Shown piece after piece: positions 6,931-10,548 of a stretch of 10,548 nucleotides of DNA; the first letter of the stretch is position 1, and the number at the start of each line of letters is the position of its first letter. Made by a program: the position numbers and the translations under genes. Origin of the DNA: CAUZFZ01 sp963579025 (GTDB taxonomy: Bacteria; Planctomycetota; Planctomycetia; Planctomycetales; Planctomycetaceae); the NCBI GenBank assembly GCA_963579025.1, contig CAUZFZ010000250.1, forward strand, positions 1 to 10,548. The letters run 5' to 3'. The notes under the pieces are model-generated. The model did not search any database and was not told where the DNA came from. It worked only from the letters and a program-made list of their open reading frames with translations.

Positions 6931-8358
6931 ATGTTGACGGCGACCGCGCGACCTGGAATTGGCCTGACAAAGACCCGGCAGCAGCCGATTTCGAACGAGC
7001 GTCCACGAACGACGACTCAGCCGGAAAAGACACCGGCGTCGGAGAAGGCACCGGTCGCGGTTCCTGAAGTCCAGACCGACAACGACGACCGTTATCGACG
7101 CATCAAGCGTGAACTGCATGAGCAACTGGTGCGGTCACTGGACATGAATCTGGCAGCGACTCTGGACCAGTCAGAGATCGTCGCGGAAATCCGTCGCGGG
7201 ATCGCGGAACTGTGTGAGCAGCGGAACGAGATTCTAAATGCCAGCCAGCGAGAACGGCTCGTCGAGGAAATCGTCGACGAGAGTTTCGGCTATGGGCCAC
7301 TCGAGACTCTGCTGCGGGACAAGGGCATCTCCGACATCCTGATCAACGGTCCCCACAACATCTACGTGGAAAAGTCAGGCAAACTGGAGACTTCGGATGT
7401 TCGATTTGACGACGAAGCACACCTCGTGCGGATCGTGCAGCGTATCTGCAGCAAGGTCGGCCGAGTCGTTGATGAGTCGAATCCCATGGTCGATGCCCGG
7501 CTGGAAGATGGCAGCCGATTGAATGCCATTATTGCTCCAATCGCCCTTTCAGGAACGTCGGTTTCCATTCGACGGTTCGGAGCGCAGCCGCTGATGGCTG
7601 AGGACCTGATCAAGTACAAGTCGATCGCTCCCGAGATGGTTGATTTCATGTCCGCGGCCGTGAATGCACGGATGAACGTCATCGTGTCGGGCGGAACCGG
7701 CAGCGGAAAGACGACGCTGTTGAACATGCTTTCCGGCTACATTTCGGAAGACGAGCGTGTCTGCACGATCGAAGACTGTGCGGAACTTCGCCTGCAACAG
7801 TCACACGTGGTATCGCTGGAGACCCGACCGAAGAACATCGAAGGTCGCGGCGAAGTGACGTCGCGTGATCTGGTCAAGAACGCTCTTCGAATGCGTCCCG
7901 ATCGCGTAGTGATTGGCGAATGTCGTGGCGGTGAAGCACTCGACATGCTTCAAGCGATGAACACAGGTCATGAGGGCAGCCTCACGACGCTGCACGCCAA
8001 CAACGCTCGTGAAGCGATTTCGCGTCTGGAGATGATGGCCGCCATGTCCGACATGGAACTGCCCATCTGGATCATTCGCCGTCAGATCGTTTCCGCGGTT
8101 GACCTGGTCATTCAGGCCAGTCGTCTGCGTGGCGGTGCCCGCAAGATCGTCTCCATCTCGGAAGTTGTGGGAATGGAAGGCGATACCGTCCTGATGCAGG
8201 ACCTCTTCAAATTCAATCAGACGGGCGTTGATGACGACGGGGTCGCTGAAGGTCAATTCGAATGCTGCGGTATTCGGCCCAAATGCCTGGACAAAATCGC
8301 CAGCATGGGAACGAACATCGATCCGGCCATGTTCGAACGCCGCGTGCTTGAGTGGTAA
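6931..8358 (+). CDS. cpaF: CpaF/TadA-type pilus assembly and secretion ATPase
   Basis: Encodes 475 residues from ATG 6931, in the usual size range for CpaF. A low-complexity Pro/Thr/Lys-rich start (about 1-50) is followed by the N-terminal domain (ISDILINGPHNIYVEKSGKL region) and the RecA-like ATPase domain. Walker A is GGTGSGKTT at 254-262 with lysine 260. The Asp-box region IEDCAEL has glutamate 281. Walker B is RVVIGE with glutamate 330. The His box HEGSLTTLHANN has histidines 347 and 355. All motifs of the type II/IV secretion ATPase family (PF00437) look intact, so the enzyme should be active. In Tad systems this hexameric cytoplasmic ATPase powers pilus extension through the TadB/TadC platform proteins. 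Those genes do not follow here: the next gene is convergent, so cpaF stands apart from its usual partners. Its promoter is probably in the gap shared with the divergent sigma gene. Confidence 0.95.
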   Translation: MLTATARPGIGLTKTRQQPISNERPRTTTQPEKTPASEKAPVAVPEVQTDNDDRYRRIKRELHEQLVRSLDMNLAATLDQSEIVAEIRRGIAELCEQRNEILNASQRERLVEEIVDESFGYGPLETLLRDKGISDILINGPHNIYVEKSGKLETSDVRFDDEAHLVRIVQRICSKVGRVVDESNPMVDARLEDGSRLNAIIAPIALSGTSVSIRRFGAQPLMAEDLIKYKSIAPEMVDFMSAAVNARMNVIVSGGTGSGKTTLLNMLSGYISEDERVCTIEDCAELRLQQSHVVSLETRPKNIEGRGEVTSRDLVKNALRMRPDRVVIGECRGGEALDMLQAMNTGHEGSLTTLHANNAREAISRLEMMAAMSDMELPIWIIRRQIVSAVDLVIQASRLRGGARKIVSISEVVGMEGDTVLMQDLFKFNQTGVDDDGVAEGQFECCGIRPKCLDKIASMGTNIDPAMFERRVLEW

Positions 8359-8377
8359 GGGATTCGGCCGGGCCGGT

Positions 8378-8752
8378 TCAGAACGGCACGTCCTCTTCGT
8401 CAAACGGTTCTGCGTCCGGTGGCGGCTGATCGTCCATTCCGCCAGCGGTTGCCGGTGCAGCGCCGCTGAGAGAGCGAAAGCCGCTCGCTTCCGCATTCAG
8501 GAAGTACTTCACTTCGCTCTTTGGGTCACGCTGCCATTTGCGACCGGCAAGCTGATACGTGACCTCGATTTCATCGCCCACACTCAGGTCGTTCACTGTG
8601 TCGCACGCATCGCGCAGGAAGTCGACCGGGATGTAGTTTGTGAACTGGCCGTTCTCCTGTTCCAGCACGACCTGCCGTTTTCGGAATCCGCGCTGACCGA
8701 ATTCTTTGGTCTCGTCGATGAAGTGGACTTTTCCCGTAACCTTGCCGCTCAT
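8378..8752 (-). CDS. DUF3127-like OB-fold protein with an SSB-like acidic C-terminal tip
   Basis: Encodes 124 residues, with AAGG about 9 bases before the ATG. Residues 1-95 resemble the DUF3127 family: a start of the type xGKVxGKV, then RKRQVVLEQENGQFTNYIPV, then LSVGDEIEVTYQLAGRKW, a pattern that suggests a single small OB-like beta-barrel. Residues 96-116 are a flexible Ala/Gly/Pro linker. The protein ends in FDEEDVPF (117-124), closely like the tail of bacterial single-stranded DNA-binding protein (DDDIPF), which docks replication and repair enzymes. From this layout I infer a nucleic-acid-binding, SSB-like role in the cytoplasm; it is not a canonical SSB by sequence. Its stop lies 19 bp from the cpaF stop (convergent). 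The downstream part of the minus strand therefore faces cpaF, and the gene may follow the dehydrogenase gene 113 bp upstream in one transcript. Confidence 0.8.
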   Translation of the reverse strand: MSGKVTGKVHFIDETKEFGQRGFRKRQVVLEQENGQFTNYIPVDFLRDACDTVNDLSVGDEIEVTYQLAGRKWQRDPKSEVKYFLNAEASGFRSLSGAAPATAGGMDDQPPPDAEPFDEEDVPF

Positions 8753-8865
8753 GATTGCTGCCTTTTTCTGAAGTGCCTGATTCGCTCACGCTCATGTCCG
8801 AACTCCGTTGCCGGAGATGTTCGTCGTACAGTCTCACCAGGGGGAGTCGCTTCGGGTATCGCGGC
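8753..8865. other. Short gap between dehydrogenase and DUF3127-like gene
   Basis: 113 bp between two minus-strand genes. It contains the ribosome site of the DUF3127-like gene (an AAGG complement near 8762) and no other clear signal. The two genes could be co-transcribed, or the small gene could have its own promoter here. Confidence 0.4.
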
Positions 8866-8874
8866 TCAGCCGCG
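8860..8874 (-). terminator. Hairpin over the dehydrogenase stop codon
   Basis: CGCGGC (8860-8865), loop TCA (the complement of the TGA stop), GCCGCG (8869-8874): a perfect 6-bp GC-only stem centred on the stop codon of the minus-strand dehydrogenase. No T-run follows in the minus direction, so it is a weak terminator candidate; it may only slow readthrough or stabilise the transcript end. Confidence 0.25.
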
Positions 8875-9624
8875 TCCGACGAGCGGCATTGTTGTCGCCA
8901 TGACGGTGATCGTCGACACATTAGCGTCCAGCGGAAGACTGGCCATGTAAACGATCGCGTCGGCGACGTGGCGAACGTTCATGGTCGGTTCCACGGCCAT
9001 GGAGCCATCCGCCTGAGGGACTCCGTTGGCCATGCGGGCGGTCATTTCGGTGGCAGCATTGCCGATGTCGATCTGGCCACAGGCGATGTTGTACTTGCGG
9101 CCATCGAGAGACGTCGACTTGGTGAGTCCGGTGATGGCGTGCTTCGTCGCCGTGTAGGGAGCGGAGAAAGGTCTCGGAGTTTGCGCCGAGATCGACCCGT
9201 TGTTGATGATCCGCCCGCCCATCGGATCCTGATTCTTCATGACGCGGATGGCTGCCTGCGTGCAGAGAAATGAACCCGTCAGGTTCACATCGACAACCGC
9301 CTGCCACTGTTCGAAGGTAAGATCTTCGAGCGGAATCGCGGGGGCTCCCCTGCCGGCGTTGTTGAACAGCACGTCGAGTCGGCCGAAGACCTCGACAGTT
9401 TTTTTGAACACGCTGCTGACGGAATCCGGGTTTGTCACGTCGGCGGGCAGGGGCAATGCTCGATATCCGGCTTCGCCTGCCTGCGCAACGGTTTCCTGCA
9501 ACGCATCCTCGCGGCGGCCCACGAGAACTACGCGGTAGCCGGCTTCCAGCAGGGCGAGCGATGAACTGCGGCCGATGCCCGATCCGGCACCCGTCACAAG
9601 GGCGACTTTTTCCGAAGTGTTCAT
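8866..9624 (-). CDS. Short-chain dehydrogenase/reductase (classical SDR)
   Basis: Encodes 252 residues, the usual length of a classical SDR. AGGA about 9 bases upstream supports ATG 9624. The Rossmann nucleotide site is TGAGSGIG at 11-18. GRRED at 36-40 after the second strand suggests NADP(H) preference, which is inferred. NNAG is at 88-91. The catalytic tetrad is complete: Asn114, Ser144, Tyr157 and Lys161 (YTATK). After the active site the family's common PG motif is replaced by ACGQIDIGNAATEMT (181-195). I know this variant from a well-conserved SDR subgroup in proteobacteria with very similar wording across the whole protein. The substrate cannot be told from sequence; an alcohol or ketone redox reaction in the cytoplasm is expected. 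It is on the minus strand, divergent from the zinc-knuckle gene, with the DUF3127-like gene downstream. Confidence 0.92.
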   Translation of the reverse strand: MNTSEKVALVTGAGSGIGRSSSLALLEAGYRVVLVGRREDALQETVAQAGEAGYRALPLPADVTNPDSVSSVFKKTVEVFGRLDVLFNNAGRGAPAIPLEDLTFEQWQAVVDVNLTGSFLCTQAAIRVMKNQDPMGGRIINNGSISAQTPRPFSAPYTATKHAITGLTKSTSLDGRKYNIACGQIDIGNAATEMTARMANGVPQADGSMAVEPTMNVRHVADAIVYMASLPLDANVSTITVMATTMPLVGRG

Positions 9625-9802
9625 GCAACTGATTCCTGGTCACGCGGAATGGGGTCGATGGCGGGGTGATGTCGCGATCATGGATGCCAGCCGGGGCAGG
9701 TTGCAACCGTCCGTTTCCCGCAGTCGCGGGCAAGCGTACGGATCGGTTGGCACGGTGTCTCGATCGACTTTGAATGGACTACATTTGTCACTCTCACATG
9801 CC

Positions 9803-9821
9803 GTCGCGTGGCGGACGCGAC
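9803..9821. repeat. Perfect 7-bp inverted repeat
   Basis: GTCGCGT (9803-9809), spacer GGCGG, ACGCGAC (9815-9821). It sits near the middle of the divergent intergenic region, about 130 bp before the zinc-knuckle ATG and 180 bp before the dehydrogenase ATG. It could be an operator for a dimeric regulator, a transcript hairpin, or a terminator (TTTT comes only 15 bases later, which is far). No plus-strand gene ends here. Confidence 0.4.
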
Positions 9822-9940
9822 TGACGAGCGTTACCCTTTTGTGATGTCGCATCGGGCTGGTCAATTGGCCCAACATGACGGCCCGAAAACACGTGAGAAC
9901 GGCAGACCGACCGACACAGGCAGGCCAACAGGATAGACTT

Positions 9941-9945
9941 GGGAG
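9941..9945 (+). promoter_or_regulatory. Ribosome binding site of the zinc-knuckle gene
   Basis: GGGAG lies 7 bases before ATG 9953, an ideal spacing. It is a main reason to believe in a gene that runs off the window end. Confidence 0.7.
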
Positions 9946-9952
9946 AAGCGAA

Positions 9953-10548
9953 ATGAGTGCTGACCATCCGGCGTCACCACTGGGCGGCATCTGCAGCGAG
10001 TGCGGCAAGAAAACTATAGATCTGATGATTTCCTCCACTGGCGAAAAGCTGTGCGCGGACTGCTGTGAAGACCAGGAGGGCGGCCTGGAGACAGTCGCTG
10101 TTGAGCAGTTGGGCGAAGGATTTCTGGCACAGTTGTGTCAGGCATGCTTCGTGACTTCCGGCGACCTGCTGCCAACGGCTGAGGGGGGTATGCTGTGTCC
10201 CGAGTGTTACTGGAAGGAAGAATCACAACGCTCAACGCTTGGTCCTGAACCGACAACGTCTGAAACTTCGGAAGTCTCCCCACCGGGTGCGGACTTCGAA
10301 GCCGAGACTGTGACCGAGATACCGCCCGTGAGATTCGGAGGCAGTCGCCCCGGTACGTGCGACGCATGCGGCGACTCGACACTCAAGCGTGTGCCCTCGT
10401 CCGACGGACGGTTGCTCTGCGAAGGGTCCAGTCTCTGTGGGGCGCGGATTATGCGGCGGTTTTTGCAGCGTGGGAGCTGTTTTCTCCGTAAGGTCGCAGT
10501 CCGGCGGGATAGGCGGCCCTCAGAGTTGCCCCGTAGGTGGCGCTCCAA
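9953..10548 (+). CDS. Partial gene: protein with three repeated four-cysteine zinc-knuckle modules
   Basis: Open for 198 codons to the window edge with no stop, so the 3' end is missing. Three modules repeat with the same spacing. C14xxC17 then C34xxC37; C62xxC65 then C82xxC85; C126xxC129 then C146 and C152. The first cysteines of the two halves are 20 residues apart in each module, with 16 residues between the pairs. The shape (CxxCG, then G-x-LC-x-C) is like zinc ribbons or treble clefs, so each module likely binds one zinc ion. The third module differs in its last pair (Cx5C). No signal peptide or membrane segment is seen, so it is probably cytoplasmic. Residues 86-121 form an acidic Ser/Thr/Pro-rich linker. 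After residue 152 the sequence becomes strongly basic (12 Arg in 36 residues), which may be real or may mark a frame change. I do not recognise the family; binding of nucleic acid or protein is a guess. Confidence 0.7.
   Translation, partial: MSADHPASPLGGICSECGKKTIDLMISSTGEKLCADCCEDQEGGLETVAVEQLGEGFLAQLCQACFVTSGDLLPTAEGGMLCPECYWKEESQRSTLGPEPTTSETSEVSPPGADFEAETVTEIPPVRFGGSRPGTCDACGDSTLKRVPSSDGRLLCEGSSLCGARIMRRFLQRGSCFLRKVAVRRDRRPSELPRRWRS

Larger units (their letters stand above)
9625..9952. other. Divergent intergenic region with inverted repeats
   Basis: 328 bp between two divergent genes, so it should carry both promoters; I could not fix either one. It holds two clear inverted repeats: 9717-9730 (CCCGC, loop AGTC, GCGGG) and 9803-9821. 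Short open frames crossing it on both strands show no family features and no good ribosome sites. Confidence 0.45.

Noticed and set aside
8365..8375. CGGC-CGG-GCCG hairpin between the cpaF and DUF3127-like stops as a two-way terminator
   Set aside because: Only a 4-bp stem, no T-run on either side.
7801..8496. 231-codon minus-strand open frame across the cpaF end
   Set aside because: It lies antisense to the most conserved ATPase motifs of cpaF and overlaps the DUF3127-like gene; its translation shows no family pattern. Such shadows are common in GC-rich coding DNA.
8228..8950. 240-codon plus-strand open frame
   Set aside because: It overlaps the cpaF end, all of the DUF3127-like gene and the dehydrogenase end. 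The genes it overlaps have clear motifs and ribosome sites; it has none.
3642..9624. Anti-phage defence island
   Set aside because: There are no nuclease, toxin, NTPase-effector or mobile-element genes. The VWA protein and ATPase are explained by the Tad system.
8921..9733. 270-codon minus-strand open frame over the dehydrogenase
   Set aside because: It is a shifted frame of the dehydrogenase gene with Arg/His-rich translation and no motifs.

Overview
The window looks like chromosomal DNA of a planctomycete (phylum Planctomycetota). Four things point there: a secreted giant PQQ-like beta-propeller with a methyltransferase-like N-terminus, an ECF-like sigma factor of the PF07638 type common in that phylum, scattered Tad/Flp pilus genes, and genes facing in mixed directions with moderately high GC. 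The genus cannot be named from the sequence alone. I see no insertion sequence, phage gene, CRISPR array, tRNA or rRNA, so this reads as ordinary chromosome rather than a mobile island.

Layout, left to right. 1-189 is a short non-coding start. 190-3309 (+) encodes a 1039-residue exported beta-propeller protein. 3310-3641 is a 332-bp gap with several inverted repeats and a possible structured leader. 3642-5534 (+) encodes a TadG-like protein: one membrane anchor plus a von Willebrand A domain that is split by a long insertion. 5639-6082 (+) encodes a TadE-like pseudopilin. 6129-6758 (-) encodes an ECF-like sigma factor convergent to tadE and divergent from the next gene. 6931-8358 (+) encodes the CpaF/TadA pilus-assembly ATPase. 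8378-8752 (-) encodes a small DUF3127-like OB-fold protein ending in a tail like that of single-stranded DNA-binding protein. 8866-9624 (-) encodes a short-chain dehydrogenase. 9625-9952 is a 328-bp gap with a perfect 7-bp inverted repeat. 9953 to the window edge (+) is an incomplete gene for a protein with three repeated four-cysteine zinc-knuckle modules.

Functionally, the centre (3642-8358) holds part of a Tad (tight adherence) secretion/pilus system: two pseudopilin-like envelope proteins and the motor ATPase. A sigma factor sits between them and could regulate them, which is inference from position only. The Flp pilin, TadB/TadC platform, secretin and prepilin peptidase are not here and must be encoded elsewhere. 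The flanking genes (propeller, DUF3127-like protein, dehydrogenase, zinc-knuckle protein) have no evident link to it.

I do not see a clear new multi-gene system. The items most worth a second look are the possible structured leader before the TadG-like gene, the split VWA domain, the SSB-like tail on the DUF3127-like protein, and the triple zinc-knuckle gene.
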